A DNA stretch of 64,000 nucleotides from an uncultured Dehalococcoidia bacterium (GCA_951812535.1 CATOSK010000007.1:310001-374000); one strand, 5' to 3'; shown: positions 41,352-49,964, counted from the first letter of the stretch. Translations and numbers: made by a program. The notes: generated by a model not told the origin, from the letters alone.

Positions 41352-42023
41352 GTGTCCGACGCCAGCCAACACGCCGACGCCAGCCTGCCAGGCACCGCCC
41401 CAAACATCGACCCCAGCCGCGTCGCTCCCATGATGCGCCACCTCTGGTCGCCGGTCGCGGCCGTCACGTGCTGCTGGGAAGGGCGGACCAACGCCCAGAT
41501 AGCCGTCACAGTCAACGCCGCCTCGGTGGTGCCGGACCGCCCGCGGGTGGTGGTCCAGATTTACAAGGTGAACCACAGCTGGGCATTGATCCACCGCAGC
41601 GGCGCATTTGCCCTGAACTTTCTCGGTCCCGACCAGCTTGACCTGCTGCGCTCTCTGGGTTTCCAGTCGGGCCGAGACGCGGCCAAACTGGACGGCGTTC
41701 CATACCGCCTGGGAGAATCCGGCAGCCCCATCCTGGAAGAGTGCTGGGGATACCTGGACTGCCGGGTGGTCAACGCGATGGACGGCGGGGACATGACCGT
41801 CTACCTGGCCGACGTGCTGGCCGGAGACACCACCGGCGAGTCCCAGCCCCTCTGGTGGCCAGACGCCCGCCGCCGCCTCCCGGACGCATGGAACGCGGAA
41901 TGGGACGAGAAGGCCGCTCGGCAGGTGGAATTTTCCCGCCAGCTGCTGGATAAACTGGGAGCCCCCCGGCAGATTGGCCCCGACAACAGGCAATCCCCAG
42001 CCCAGGACCGGACAACGCCATGA
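41352..42023 (+). CDS. Flavin reductase-like FMN-binding split barrel protein
   Basis: The start is uncertain: GTG 41352 gives 223 residues, an ATG at 41292 lacks a ribosome binding site, and an internal ATG is near the conserved core. The core RHLWSPVAAVTCCWEGRTN, VVVQIYKVNHSWALIHRSGAFALNFL and the later DCRVVNAMDGGDMTVYLADVLAG match flavin reductase-like domains that bind FMN and supply reduced flavin. It overlaps the next gene by ATGA, so it is translated with the CinA-nucleotidyltransferase fusion. Confidence 0.8.
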   Translation: MSDASQHADASLPGTAPNIDPSRVAPMMRHLWSPVAAVTCCWEGRTNAQIAVTVNAASVVPDRPRVVVQIYKVNHSWALIHRSGAFALNFLGPDQLDLLRSLGFQSGRDAAKLDGVPYRLGESGSPILEECWGYLDCRVVNAMDGGDMTVYLADVLAGDTTGESQPLWWPDARRRLPDAWNAEWDEKAARQVEFSRQLLDKLGAPRQIGPDNRQSPAQDRTTP

Positions 42024-43159
42024 ACGATACCACTGCCCTCATCGAGAAGATCCACGCCACGCCCCACAAGTCGGTCATAGCGGTGGCGGGGGCAGGCAGC
42101 CAGGCGCTGGCGTGGCTGCTGGGCGTGTCCGGGGCATCGAACACGCTGCTGGAAACGCTGGTGCCCTACGGCCGCGGGTCCATGATCGACTTTCTCGGCA
42201 GCGAGCCGGAGCAGTACGTTTCCGAGGAAACGGCCCGCGACATGGCCCGGGCGGCATACCGGCGGGCGGTTGCTCTCCGGGAGGACGACTCCCCCGCCGT
42301 GGGCCTGGCCTGCACCGCAACCCTGGTGACCAACCGGCCCAAGCGCGGCGACCACCGCTGCTTCATAGCCGCCTGGGACCAATCCCAGGTCTGGCTGTCC
42401 GACCTGATCCTGGAGAAAGGGGCCCGGGACCGGCCCGGCGAGGAAGACCTGTGCAGCCGAATGGTCCTGAACCTGCTGGCCCGGGCCAGCGGCATGGAAG
42501 ATGCTCTCCCCCTGGAACTTACCGCCCGAGAGTCTCCCCGGTACAGCGCCGTTCCCCATCCGTCCCCCATAGCCCAACTGCTTGCGGGAGGAGTCAGCCA
42601 CGTCGTGGTGCATCCCGACGGGACGATGGCGCCGGAGGAGGGTTTCAGCGGCGTGCTATTCCCCGGCTCCTTTCAGCCTTTGCACCGGGGGCACACCGAA
42701 CTGGCGGACACCGCCAGCCGCATGACGGGTCAGCCGGTGGCTTACGAAATCTCAGTGTTCAACGTGGATAAGCCGCCCCTGGCGGAGACGGAAATCATGG
42801 CCCGCCTGGAGCAGTTCCGGGGGGCCGGCACGGTGGTGCTGACCTCGCAGCCGACGTTCCATGGCAAGTCCCGCCTGTTCCCCGGGGCGTCCTTTGTCAT
42901 CGGATGGGACACGGCCGTGCGAATCGTCCATCCCCGCTACTACGGCGGAAGCGAGGAGGCGATGCTGGGGGCGCTGGCCGACATGTGGTCGTGGGGCAGC
43001 CGCTTCCTGGTCGCCGGGCGGGCGCAGGACGGGACGTTCCACGGCCTTGGCGACGTGCCGATCCCGGCCGGGTTCGCCCCGCTGTTCCGGGAGATTCCCG
43101 AATCCGATTTCCGGGTGGACATCTCCTCAACCGAGCTGCGGGGGCAGGCGGGGGGGTGA
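42020..43159 (+). CDS. CinA-domain / nucleotidyltransferase fusion protein
   Basis: This is 379 residues with two parts. Residues 1-165 resemble the CinA C-terminal (nicotinamide mononucleotide deamidase-like) fold: SVIAVAGAGSQALAWLLGVSGAS and DMARAAYRRA. Residues 210-375 are a cytidylyltransferase-fold domain with GSFQPLHRGH (H222, H225) and a C-terminal ISSTELR motif, as in NMN adenylyltransferases. The combination suggests pyridine-nucleotide salvage, converting NMN to the mononucleotide acid and adenylylating it; that is inference. It is coupled to a flavin reductase-like gene. Confidence 0.82.
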   Translation: MNDTTALIEKIHATPHKSVIAVAGAGSQALAWLLGVSGASNTLLETLVPYGRGSMIDFLGSEPEQYVSEETARDMARAAYRRAVALREDDSPAVGLACTATLVTNRPKRGDHRCFIAAWDQSQVWLSDLILEKGARDRPGEEDLCSRMVLNLLARASGMEDALPLELTARESPRYSAVPHPSPIAQLLAGGVSHVVVHPDGTMAPEEGFSGVLFPGSFQPLHRGHTELADTASRMTGQPVAYEISVFNVDKPPLAETEIMARLEQFRGAGTVVLTSQPTFHGKSRLFPGASFVIGWDTAVRIVHPRYYGGSEEAMLGALADMWSWGSRFLVAGRAQDGTFHGLGDVPIPAGFAPLFREIPESDFRVDISSTELRGQAGG

Positions 43160-43187
43160 TGTGGGAACAACCCTCCTTAAGGAGTCG

Positions 43188-43216
43188 GTGACCCTACCCC
43201 GTTGCGGTCCTATAAT
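43188..43216 (+). promoter_or_regulatory. Promoter of the Uma2 gene
   Basis: GTGACC (4 of 6) at 43188-43193 and a perfect TATAAT at 43211-43216 with a 17-bp spacer lie 34 bp before the ATG. Confidence 0.6.
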
Positions 43217-43249
43217 AGATACATTCCCGGTCCCGCAAGGACGGAAACA

Positions 43250-43987
43250 ATGACCAGCAAGCTGACTCGTCAGACCAAGACCGTGGCGGAATCTGGCACC
43301 TTCCCGGACTTTCCTCCCAGGGACGACATGCAAAACCCCCTGTACCTTCACCTGCCCGGATACATGACCACCCTGCGCCGCCACTTCGGCTCCCCGGAAA
43401 CCACCCTTGTCCTCAGCGAGGTGCCCCTGGGAAACAGCCCGCGGCAGCGGCGGGGCATCCTGATTCCCGATCTGACGGTGGCCTTCGACGTGGATGTGGA
43501 CGCGATCATTGCCCAGTGGGGGTATGCCATCGAGGTACAGGGGAAGCCGCCGGAGTTCGTCCTGGAGGTTGCGTCCACATCCACCGCGCGCAACGACGAG
43601 GCCGGAAAACGCGAGGGATACTCGGGCTACGGCGTACCGGAATACTGGCGGTTCGACCCCACCGGCGGACAGCGTTACCGGCAGGGGCTGGCCGGGGACC
43701 GGCTGGCCGACGGAGGGTATCAGCCGGTGACCATCAACACCGACGGTTCCCGCTACTGGGGACACAGCGAGGTCCTGGGGCTGATGCTGTGCTGGGAAGA
43801 TGGACAGCTCCGCTGGTGGGACCCGGCCACCCTCCAGTATCTTGCAACCCACGACGAGGAAGCCGAGGGGAGGGTGGCGGAGCGGGATGCCCGCATCGCC
43901 GCGGAGGACGCTCAGATGGCGGCTGAGGCGCGGGTCCGCGAACTGGAGGACGAGTTGGCGCGGCGGCGGTCAGAGGGTGCAGGTTAG
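43250..43987 (+). CDS. Uma2 family (DUF820) endonuclease-like protein
   Basis: The ATG at 43250 follows AAGGACGG and gives 245 residues. The PD-(D/E)XK-like Uma2 core shows ILIPDLTVAFDVD and PEFVLEVASTSTARNDEAGKREGY, followed by GVPEYWRFDP, the family signature. The C-terminal 45 residues are a charged coiled coil (EEAEGRVAERDARIAAEDAQ). Uma2 proteins are numerous in cyanobacteria and Chloroflexota and are thought to be nucleases of unknown role. It has its own promoter and a hairpin after it. Confidence 0.88.
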   Translation: MTSKLTRQTKTVAESGTFPDFPPRDDMQNPLYLHLPGYMTTLRRHFGSPETTLVLSEVPLGNSPRQRRGILIPDLTVAFDVDVDAIIAQWGYAIEVQGKPPEFVLEVASTSTARNDEAGKREGYSGYGVPEYWRFDPTGGQRYRQGLAGDRLADGGYQPVTINTDGSRYWGHSEVLGLMLCWEDGQLRWWDPATLQYLATHDEEAEGRVAERDARIAAEDAQMAAEARVRELEDELARRRSEGAG

Positions 43988-44009
43988 GAGCGGCTCTCAA
44001 GCCGCCTCC
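43987..44009 (+). terminator. Hairpin after the Uma2 gene
   Basis: GGA-GCGGCT / AGCCGC-(C)-TCC with a CTCA loop lies just after the stop codon. The following sequence is not strongly T-rich, so termination strength is uncertain. Confidence 0.45.
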
Positions 44010-44015
44010 CCTTCG

Positions 44016-44043
44016 TTGACACTGAAATTTGCCCGGTGATAAT
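44016..44043 (+). promoter_or_regulatory. Near-consensus promoter of the nuo operon
   Basis: A perfect TTGACA (44016-44021) and GATAAT (44038-44043) are spaced by 16 bp, about 55 bp upstream of nuoA. It is the best promoter match in the window. Confidence 0.8.
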
Positions 44044-44098
44044 ATTGGGGCGCTCCGCCCTTGGGGCAGAGACTAAGCTTGGGTTACGAAATTAGCAC

Positions 44099-44518
44099 AT
44101 GACGCCCTTCCACGGGGTACTTTTACAGACATCGGACCCCAGCATTTTCGCCGCCAACTGGACGGCGGTGGCGTTATCCGCCGTCATTGCCCTGGTAGCA
44201 ATCGGGGGTATGTTCGCCGCTTCCCGGCTGATGTCATCGCGCAGGCACTCGGAGGTCAAGCTGACCTCCTACGAGTGCGGAGTTCCCGCCACCCCCTTCG
44301 CGTGGTCCAACATCAACATCCGGTTCTACATCTTCGCCATCCTTTTCCTGATATTCGACGTTGAGGCTGTGTTCCTCTTCCCGTGGGCAGTCATCTTCCT
44401 GGAGCAGCGGGACCTGGGGAACGCCATTCCCTTCTACGCAATGATGCTGTTCCTCGGGGTGCTGTTCTTCGCAATCATCTACGGCTGGAAAAAGGGAGTG
44501 CTGGAATGGCAGAAATAA
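44099..44518 (+). CDS. nuoA: NADH-quinone oxidoreductase subunit A
   Basis: NuoA is a three-helix membrane subunit near the quinone channel of complex I. It has 139 residues with helices near 18-40, 78-100 and 108-130. The diagnostic loop [44 protein letters not shown] (cut into its helix) shows the conserved YECG cysteine. No clear ribosome binding site precedes the ATG. It overlaps nuoB by 13 bp and opens an operon ordered A-B-C-D-H-I-J-K-L-M-N. Confidence 0.96.
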   Translation: MTPFHGVLLQTSDPSIFAANWTAVALSAVIALVAIGGMFAASRLMSSRRHSEVKLTSYECGVPATPFAWSNINIRFYIFAILFLIFDVEAVFLFPWAVIFLEQRDLGNAIPFYAMMLFLGVLFFAIIYGWKKGVLEWQK

Positions 44519-45042
44519 CCCTGGGACACGGCAACCAGCCCGCTCCCAGCCTGCTGGACCAAGCCATTGGCGGCAAGGTTCCCGGCGTGATCACCACCTC
44601 CAAGGAGCAGCTTTTCGGAATGGCCCGCAAGTCGTCCCTGTGGACGCTGAGTTTCGGGTTGGCCTGCTGCGCCATCGAGATGATTTCCACGTTCATGGCC
44701 CACCACGACTTCGACCGTTTCGGGGTGGTGACCTGGCCCTCGCCCCGGCAGTCGGACGTGATGATCGTGGCCGGCACGGTGGTCAAGAAGATGGCCGAAC
44801 CCATCCGCCTGCTCTATGAGCAGATGCCCGAGCCCAAGTGGGTGATCGCCATGGGCAGCTGCGCCACGAACGGCGGCCCATACTACCGCTCCTATTCGGT
44901 GGTGATGGGCGTGGACCACATCATACCGGTGGATGTTTACGTGCCGGGGTGCCCGCCCCGTCCCGAGGCCCTGCTCTACGGCATCCTCAAGCTGCAGGAA
45001 AAGATCATGCAGGACGCCAAGAGTGGCGACACAGCACGGTAA
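44506..45042 (+). CDS. nuoB: NADH-quinone oxidoreductase subunit B
   Basis: NuoB carries the terminal N2 [4Fe-4S] cluster that passes electrons to quinone. The ATG at 44506 follows AAGGGAG and gives 178 residues; the frame is open 120 bp further upstream, but only inside nuoA. The cluster ligands are the CC pair in [10 protein letters not shown], Cys in MGSCATNGG and Cys in VPGCPPRPE. It overlaps nuoA by 13 bp and nuoC by 20 bp. Confidence 0.97.
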   Translation: MAEITLGHGNQPAPSLLDQAIGGKVPGVITTSKEQLFGMARKSSLWTLSFGLACCAIEMISTFMAHHDFDRFGVVTWPSPRQSDVMIVAGTVVKKMAEPIRLLYEQMPEPKWVIAMGSCATNGGPYYRSYSVVMGVDHIIPVDVYVPGCPPRPEALLYGILKLQEKIMQDAKSGDTAR

Positions 45043-45550
45043 CGGCGAGCCCTCCGAGGAGGAGGTCCAGCCCGACTTCAGCCGGCTCTCCCCGCACCGC
45101 CGCGATATGCTGGCGCTGGCTGAGGAAGTGCTCCAGTCCTTTCATCCCGAGCCGGACGTGATGCACGACCTTCCCCAGCTCAACGTACAGCGGGAAAGCC
45201 TGGCGGGACTGTGCGAGACGGCCAAGACCGATCCGCGCCTGGACTTCAAGCTGCTGCTCTGCATGACCTGCGTGGACTATGAGGACCATTGCGAAGTGGT
45301 GTATTTCCTCCAGTCCCTGAGCCATGAACAGACCCTGGCGGTCAAGACCGAAGTGGCCTACGACGATCCGGTTATGCCGTCGGTGTCGGGGGTCTGGAAG
45401 GCGGCGGACTGGTACGAGCGGGAGGCCCACGACCTGTTCGGCGTCGAATTTGAGGGGCACCCCGACCTGGCCCCGCTGCTGCTATACGACGAGTTCGAGG
45501 GCTACCCCGGCCGCAGGGAGTATCCCCTCTACGACTACCAGGAGTTCTAG
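45023..45550 (+). CDS. nuoC: NADH-quinone oxidoreductase subunit C
   Basis: NuoC (30-kDa subunit) is a hydrophilic subunit on the cytoplasmic connecting module. The GTG at 45023 gives 175 residues; the frame is open further upstream only within nuoB. The family signature is [20 protein letters not shown] followed by [13 protein letters not shown]. It is separate from nuoD, not fused. Two HicB-like genes separate it from nuoD, which is unusual for this operon. Confidence 0.95.
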   Translation: MATQHGNGEPSEEEVQPDFSRLSPHRRDMLALAEEVLQSFHPEPDVMHDLPQLNVQRESLAGLCETAKTDPRLDFKLLLCMTCVDYEDHCEVVYFLQSLSHEQTLAVKTEVAYDDPVMPSVSGVWKAADWYEREAHDLFGVEFEGHPDLAPLLLYDEFEGYPGRREYPLYDYQEF

Positions 45551-45577
45551 GATATTGATGGAACCGGGGGCCAGGGG

Positions 45578-45823
45578 ATGGAACGGCTGGTGCTGACCGC
45601 CACGGTGGAGTCAACCGGGGACGGTTACCTCGCCCTGCTCGGATCTTTGGAACTACAGGGGGAGGGAGAAACGGCCCGGATGGCCGAGGACGACCTGGTG
45701 GACCTGGTCCGCTCGTGGATCGAGTTGCGCCAGGCCGACGAGAGCCTGGGGCAGGCTTTGACGGACGCGGGGTTTCCCGGACTGGAAGACGACACGGAAA
45801 TCTGCCTGGAGTTCATCAGCTGA
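45578..45823 (+). CDS. HicB-like small protein in the nuo operon (1)
   Basis: These 81 residues follow the HicB-like pattern: VLTATVESTGDGYLALLGSLE, then a helix beginning ETARMAEDDLVDLVRSWIEL and an acidic C-terminal GFPGLEDDTEICLEF. It shares layout with the next gene (GFxxx(D)D near the end), suggesting an old duplication. No toxin gene accompanies it. It lies 27 bp after nuoC on the same transcript. A regulatory or chaperone role for complex I is speculation. Confidence 0.65.
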   Translation: MERLVLTATVESTGDGYLALLGSLELQGEGETARMAEDDLVDLVRSWIELRQADESLGQALTDAGFPGLEDDTEICLEFIS

Positions 45824-45839
45824 GCGGAGCGGGCGAGAA

Positions 45840-45869
45840 GCATCCCAGGGTACGGCATCCCAGGGTACG
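45840..45869. repeat. Tandem 15-bp duplication
   Basis: GCATCCCAGGGTACG occurs twice in a row between the two HicB-like genes. Confidence 0.9.
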
Positions 45870-45881
45870 GCATTAAACAAC

Positions 45882-46175
45882 GTGGACAGAATCGTTTACC
45901 AGATTGAGACAACCCAAGTGGATGGCGCCTACCAGGCGTTCTGCCCGGAACTGATAATTACCGGGTTCGGGGACACCGAGGAGGACGCGAGGATTGCCCT
46001 CCGGCGGGAAATTGTGCTTTACCTGGAGGACTGCGAGAAGCTGGGAATCCTGGACGAGGTGTTGATCGAGGCCGGGTTTTACGATAATGACGATGTCTGG
46101 ATGAGCAGCCTGGTGGAGCCTCCCCGGGAGCCCACCATCAGGTTCTTTGGACGCCCTTTAGAACGAAATGACTGA
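45882..46175 (+). CDS. HicB-like small protein in the nuo operon (2)
   Basis: From the GTG at 45882 this is 97 residues. The N-terminus YQIETTQVDGAYQAFCPELIITGFGDTEEDARIALRRE (two parts) is a convincing HicB-type strand-strand-strand-helix. It ends in a tail EPPREPTIRFFGRPLERND. Its stop codon overlaps the nuoD start by 8 bp, so it is translated with nuoD. Like the preceding gene it has no toxin partner. Confidence 0.75.
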   Translation: MDRIVYQIETTQVDGAYQAFCPELIITGFGDTEEDARIALRREIVLYLEDCEKLGILDEVLIEAGFYDNDDVWMSSLVEPPREPTIRFFGRPLERND

Positions 46176-47298
46176 AATGGCCAGCGAAATACGGCGCGAC
46201 GCCCAGCCGGTGGAAATGCTCCTGAACATGGGGCCACAGCACCCGTCCACCCACGGCGTTTTCCGCATGGTGCTCTGGATCGACGGGGAGAAGATCGTCG
46301 ACGTCGAACCCCACATCGGCTACCTGCACCGGGGCTCGGAGAAAATCTGCGAGGGGGAGCAGTACCACCAGATAGTCACCCTGTTCGACCGGCTGGACTA
46401 CGTCGCCAACTTCAACAACGAGCTGGTCTACTGCCAGGCCGTGGAGAAGCTAATGGGGCTGGAGGTGTCGGAGCGCTCGGAGTACGTCCGGGTGATTCTC
46501 TGTGAGCTGAACCGGGTCGCCAGCCACCTGCTCTACGTCGGCACCATCGGCCTGGACGCCGGCGCAATGACTCCGACCATGTTTTCCTTCCGGGGGCGGG
46601 AGCGGATCCAGGCATTGTTCGAGGCCGTCTCCGGCGCGCGGATGATGCACAACTACTTCCGCATCGGGGGCTTGAAAGAGGACCTGCCGGACAACTTCGA
46701 GACCATGGTGTGGGACCTGCTGCCCCCCCTCTACGAAGACATCGTGGAGAGCGACAACATCCTCACCTTCAACGAGATATTCCTGTCCCGGATGAAGGAC
46801 GTGGGGGTAATCTCCGCCGAGGAAGCCATCGACTACGGCCTGACCGGCCCCTGCCTGCGGGGCTGCGGCGTGGAGTACGACGTCCGCAAGGCCCAACCTT
46901 ACTCAGTGTATGACCGCTTTGACTTCGAGGTTCCGGTGGGACTGGACGGGGACTGCTGGGACCGGCACTGGGTAAGGGTGCAGGAAATGTACCAATCCAT
47001 GCGGATCATCGAGCAGGCCCTGGAGCAGATGCCCGGCGGGCCGGTCATGTCCTCCCTGGGACGCCGACTCATCCGGCCGCCGGAGGGAGAGGTCTACGTA
47101 CGCGCCGAGAACCCCAGGGGAGAGATCGGCGTCTATCTGGTCAGCAAGGGAGCCGACCGGCCCTACCGCCTCAAGGTGCGCCCTCCGTCCTTCTGCAACC
47201 TGTCCGCACTGAAAGCGCTGCTCAGGGAAGCATGGGTGGCCGATTCCGTGGTTATCCTCGGGTCGCTGGACATCGTCCTGGGGGAGGTTGACCGCTGA
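46168..47298 (+). CDS. nuoD: NADH-quinone oxidoreductase subunit D
   Basis: NuoD (49-kDa subunit) lines the quinone-binding cavity. From the ATG at 46168 it has 376 residues (46177 is an alternative). Conserved features are MGPQHPSTHGVFR (quinone-site histidine), PHIGYLHRGSEKICEG, YCQAVEKLMGLEV, LYVGTIGLDAGAMTP, GLTGPCLRGCGVEYDVRK and the C-terminal SLDIVLGEVDR. It overlaps the HicB-like gene before it and shares TGATG with nuoH. Confidence 0.97.
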   Translation: MTEMASEIRRDAQPVEMLLNMGPQHPSTHGVFRMVLWIDGEKIVDVEPHIGYLHRGSEKICEGEQYHQIVTLFDRLDYVANFNNELVYCQAVEKLMGLEVSERSEYVRVILCELNRVASHLLYVGTIGLDAGAMTPTMFSFRGRERIQALFEAVSGARMMHNYFRIGGLKEDLPDNFETMVWDLLPPLYEDIVESDNILTFNEIFLSRMKDVGVISAEEAIDYGLTGPCLRGCGVEYDVRKAQPYSVYDRFDFEVPVGLDGDCWDRHWVRVQEMYQSMRIIEQALEQMPGGPVMSSLGRRLIRPPEGEVYVRAENPRGEIGVYLVSKGADRPYRLKVRPPSFCNLSALKALLREAWVADSVVILGSLDIVLGEVDR

Positions 47299-48473
47299 TG
47301 GCCCCTCCCATTTTGCTTGCCGTCTCCCTGTTGGACGTGGTCTGGATCATTGTTGCGTTGTTTGCCCTTTTCGGCGGACTGTCGTTAGTGGTCCTGTCCC
47401 TGACCTGGCTGGAGCGGAAAGCCCTGGGACGGCTGCAGCTTCGTCTCGGCCCCACCCGCACCGGCCCCATGGGACTGATGCAGCCGATAGCCGACGCCAT
47501 CAAGCTGCTGATCAAGGAAGACATCCTGCCCACGGAGTCGGACAAGGCCATTTTCTGGGTGGCGCCGGTCATCGTCGTGGTGTCGGCGTTCATGATCTGG
47601 GTAACCATTCCCGCTGCCCACAACCTGGTAATCAAGAACCTGGAACTGGGGCTGTTCTATATCACCGCCTTTGCGGTGGTGGGTATCCTGGGACTGGTGC
47701 TGGCGGGATGGGGTTCGGCCAACAAGTACGGCGTGCTGGGGGGACTACGCTCCGCGGCTCAGCTAATCAGCTACGAGATTCCCGTGATCCTGGTGGTCGT
47801 GGCCGTGGGGATGCTGGCCCAATCCCTGGACCTGCGGGTTATCGTCGAAAACCAGAACCCGATACTTTACGTCCTGGTACTGCCGCTGGGGTTGGTCATC
47901 TTCTTCATCGCGGGGTTGGCGGAGGTGGGACGCACTCCCTTCGACATCTACCACGCGGAGTCGGAAGTGGTGGGCGGGCCCTTCGTGGAGTACAGCGGGG
48001 CGCACTGGGCGGTCTTCTTCCTGGCCGAATATATCAACACCTTCGCCATCGCCGCCCTGGCGGCCCTGCTCTTCCTGGGGGGATGGCTGGGGCCGGTGCT
48101 ACCTGGAGTGGTCTGGTTTCTAATCAAGGTGTACGCGCTGGTGATGGTCGTGTTCTGGATACGGGGGACTTTTCCAAGGCTGCGCATCGATCAACTGATG
48201 GCTTTCGCCTGGAAGGTCATGGTCCCCCTGGCTTTCTACACCATCGTAATAACCGCCATTTACCTGTTCTACGACTGGCCGGCCTGGAGCCTGACGCTGA
48301 TGTCGCTGGCGGGGCTGGCGGTGGTGGGATACCTCATCTACCGGAAAATGATGGCGCCGGTCCGCCGCGTAGCCGAAATCAAGGCCCGGCAGGAACAGCA
48401 ACTGGCGGAAAGGCGCGCGGCTGCATCCGCACGACGCCCGGCCGCCGGTTCGCGTTCCGGCGGTCCGCGTTAA
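47298..48473 (+). CDS. nuoH: NADH-quinone oxidoreductase subunit H
   Basis: NuoH is the eight-helix membrane subunit that joins the quinone site to the proton path. It has 391 residues; conserved loops are TWLERKALGRLQLRLGPTRTGP, QPIADAIKLLIKED, SYEIPVILVV, GLAEVGRTPFDIYHAESEVVGGPFVEYSG and WIRGTFPRLRIDQLM. The C-terminal 45 residues (KARQEQQLAERRAAA onward) are a hydrophilic basic extension not found in the usual 320-350 residue proteins. It starts at TGATG on the nuoD stop. Confidence 0.97.
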   Translation: MAPPILLAVSLLDVVWIIVALFALFGGLSLVVLSLTWLERKALGRLQLRLGPTRTGPMGLMQPIADAIKLLIKEDILPTESDKAIFWVAPVIVVVSAFMIWVTIPAAHNLVIKNLELGLFYITAFAVVGILGLVLAGWGSANKYGVLGGLRSAAQLISYEIPVILVVVAVGMLAQSLDLRVIVENQNPILYVLVLPLGLVIFFIAGLAEVGRTPFDIYHAESEVVGGPFVEYSGAHWAVFFLAEYINTFAIAALAALLFLGGWLGPVLPGVVWFLIKVYALVMVVFWIRGTFPRLRIDQLMAFAWKVMVPLAFYTIVITAIYLFYDWPAWSLTLMSLAGLAVVGYLIYRKMMAPVRRVAEIKARQEQQLAERRAAASARRPAAGSRSGGPR

Positions 48474-48486
48474 GGAGGGTTGGCCA

Positions 48487-49044
48487 ATGCTGAACAGTGT
48501 CAAGGGAATGATGCTCACCTTCGCTTCCGCCGTGAAGGGGATGCGAAAGCCGGTGACGCGCCAATACCCCACCGTGCCGACGCCGGTCCAGGACCGTTTC
48601 ATGGGATTTCCGGCATTGACGTGGGACGACGCCGTGCCGGAACCCTTCTGCACCGGCTGCATGGTCTGTATCCGCAACTGCCCGACCCAGTGCATGTCGG
48701 CCAGCATGATGGACAACCCGCTGCACGAGTCGGGGGACAGCTCGCGGCGGAAGATTATCGACTACTTCGAGATCAACCTGAACCGTTGCATCCTGTGTGG
48801 AATTTGCGTAGAGTTGTGCAACTTCGACGCAATCGTGATGAGCCACGAACACGAGATGAGCACCTACCAGCGCAACGGCGACCGGGTCGACCTGCCCGCC
48901 CTCCTGGAAATCGGCAAGAAATACCAGGCCGATACCAACTGGATTCCCCCCACGGTCCTGGCCAAGCAGAAGCAGGAAGCCGAAGCGGCCGCCAAGGCCG
49001 CGGCCGAGGAAAGGGAAGCCGCCGCGGCGGGAGCCGGTGAGTAA
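48487..49044 (+). CDS. nuoI: NADH-quinone oxidoreductase subunit I
   Basis: NuoI is a ferredoxin-like subunit with the N6a and N6b [4Fe-4S] clusters. In these 185 residues the two motifs are CTGCMVCIRNCPTQC and CILCGICVELCNFDAI. GGAGG lies before the ATG. The C-terminal 30 residues are Ala/Glu/Lys-rich and variable (KQEAEAAAKAAAEE). After it comes a hairpin (49080-49106) in the gap to nuoJ. Confidence 0.96.
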   Translation: MLNSVKGMMLTFASAVKGMRKPVTRQYPTVPTPVQDRFMGFPALTWDDAVPEPFCTGCMVCIRNCPTQCMSASMMDNPLHESGDSSRRKIIDYFEINLNRCILCGICVELCNFDAIVMSHEHEMSTYQRNGDRVDLPALLEIGKKYQADTNWIPPTVLAKQKQEAEAAAKAAAEEREAAAAGAGE

Positions 49045-49079
49045 GTTGCCCGCATCGAGCCAACGTCCCCGGCATCCCG

Positions 49080-49106
49080 GAGCCGCCCCGACAGCGGCTC
49101 TTTATT
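49080..49106 (+). terminator. Hairpin with T-rich tail inside the nuo operon
   Basis: GAGCCGC (49080-49086) and GCGGCTC (49094-49100) pair around a 7-nt loop, followed by TTTATT. It lies in the 110-bp gap between nuoI and nuoJ and could attenuate transcription into the membrane-arm genes, or protect mRNA ends. Confidence 0.4.
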
Positions 49107-49154
49107 CGGGTGAATCCGTCCTCTTTTCATCGTATGGAACGCGGTAGCTGACCG

Positions 49155-49643
49155 ATGGACTGGCTGTTCATTGCTCTGGGAGGGCTGACGCTGGCGGGAG
49201 GACTGGGGGTTGTGTTGACCCGCAACGTGGTCCACGCCGCCCTGTTCCTGCTGCTGTCCCTGACCGCCGTTGCCGGAATCTACCTGCTGCTGTTCACCGA
49301 ATTCCTGGCGCTGGTGCAGGTGCTGATCTACGGCGGGGCGATCATCATCGTCCTGCTGTTCGCCATCATGTTGACCCGCTCCTCGGACTACCCCCGCGTC
49401 TCGGACAATGCACAGTGGCCGCTGGCCGCACTGGCGGCGGTGGCGATGGGAGCGGTTATCATCGTCTCCTTCTGGCAGAGCCCCCGGGTGGAATCGGCGC
49501 CCCAGGGACCGGGGTTCGCGGAACTGGCGAACTCGCTGTTCACCCGCTGGGCGATTCCCTTCGAGGTGGCGTCGCTGGTGCTGCTGGTGGCGCTGATCGG
49601 GGCCATTATCATCGCCAGAACCGGCTCCCGGGGAGAGGGCTAG
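49155..49643 (+). CDS. nuoJ: NADH-quinone oxidoreductase subunit J
   Basis: This 162-residue protein has five membrane helices. The signature helix reads FTEFLALVQVLIYGGAIIIVLLFAIML, with the pi-bulge glycine segment of NuoJ. It contributes to the proton path next to NuoK. It is followed by nuoK with the stop and start adjacent. Confidence 0.95.
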   Translation: MDWLFIALGGLTLAGGLGVVLTRNVVHAALFLLLSLTAVAGIYLLLFTEFLALVQVLIYGGAIIIVLLFAIMLTRSSDYPRVSDNAQWPLAALAAVAMGAVIIVSFWQSPRVESAPQGPGFAELANSLFTRWAIPFEVASLVLLVALIGAIIIARTGSRGEG

Positions 49644-49964
49644 TTGACTCCGCTGCTCTACTTCCAACTGCTCAGCGCCGCGCTGTTCGTCATCGGGATG
49701 TACGGGGTGCTGGCCCGCCGCAGCGCGGTGCTGATCATCATGTCCATCGAGCTGATGCTGAACGCGGTTAACATCAACCTGATCGCCGTCGCTTCGCACC
49801 TGAACGGCATGGGCAAGTTCGCCCACTTCGACGGGCAGATAATCGCCATCTTCGTCATTACCGTGGCCGCAGCGGAGGTGGGGCTGGCGCTGGCCATAGT
49901 GCTGCGGATGTACCGCAACCGGGCCACGGTGAACCTGGACGAAATCAACCTGATGAAATGGTAG
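49644..49964 (+). CDS. nuoK: NADH-quinone oxidoreductase subunit K
   Basis: The TTG directly after the nuoJ stop gives 106 residues with three helices. Conserved membrane glutamates occur in MSIELMLNAVNINL and ITVAAAEVGLALAIV, which are essential in proton transfer through the E-channel region. The following gap to nuoL is 84 bp. Confidence 0.95.
   Translation: MTPLLYFQLLSAALFVIGMYGVLARRSAVLIIMSIELMLNAVNINLIAVASHLNGMGKFAHFDGQIIAIFVITVAAAEVGLALAIVLRMYRNRATVNLDEINLMKW

Noticed and set aside
43173..43184. CTCCTTAAGGAG palindrome after the CinA fusion gene
   Set aside because: It has no loop or T-run, so it is not counted as a terminator.
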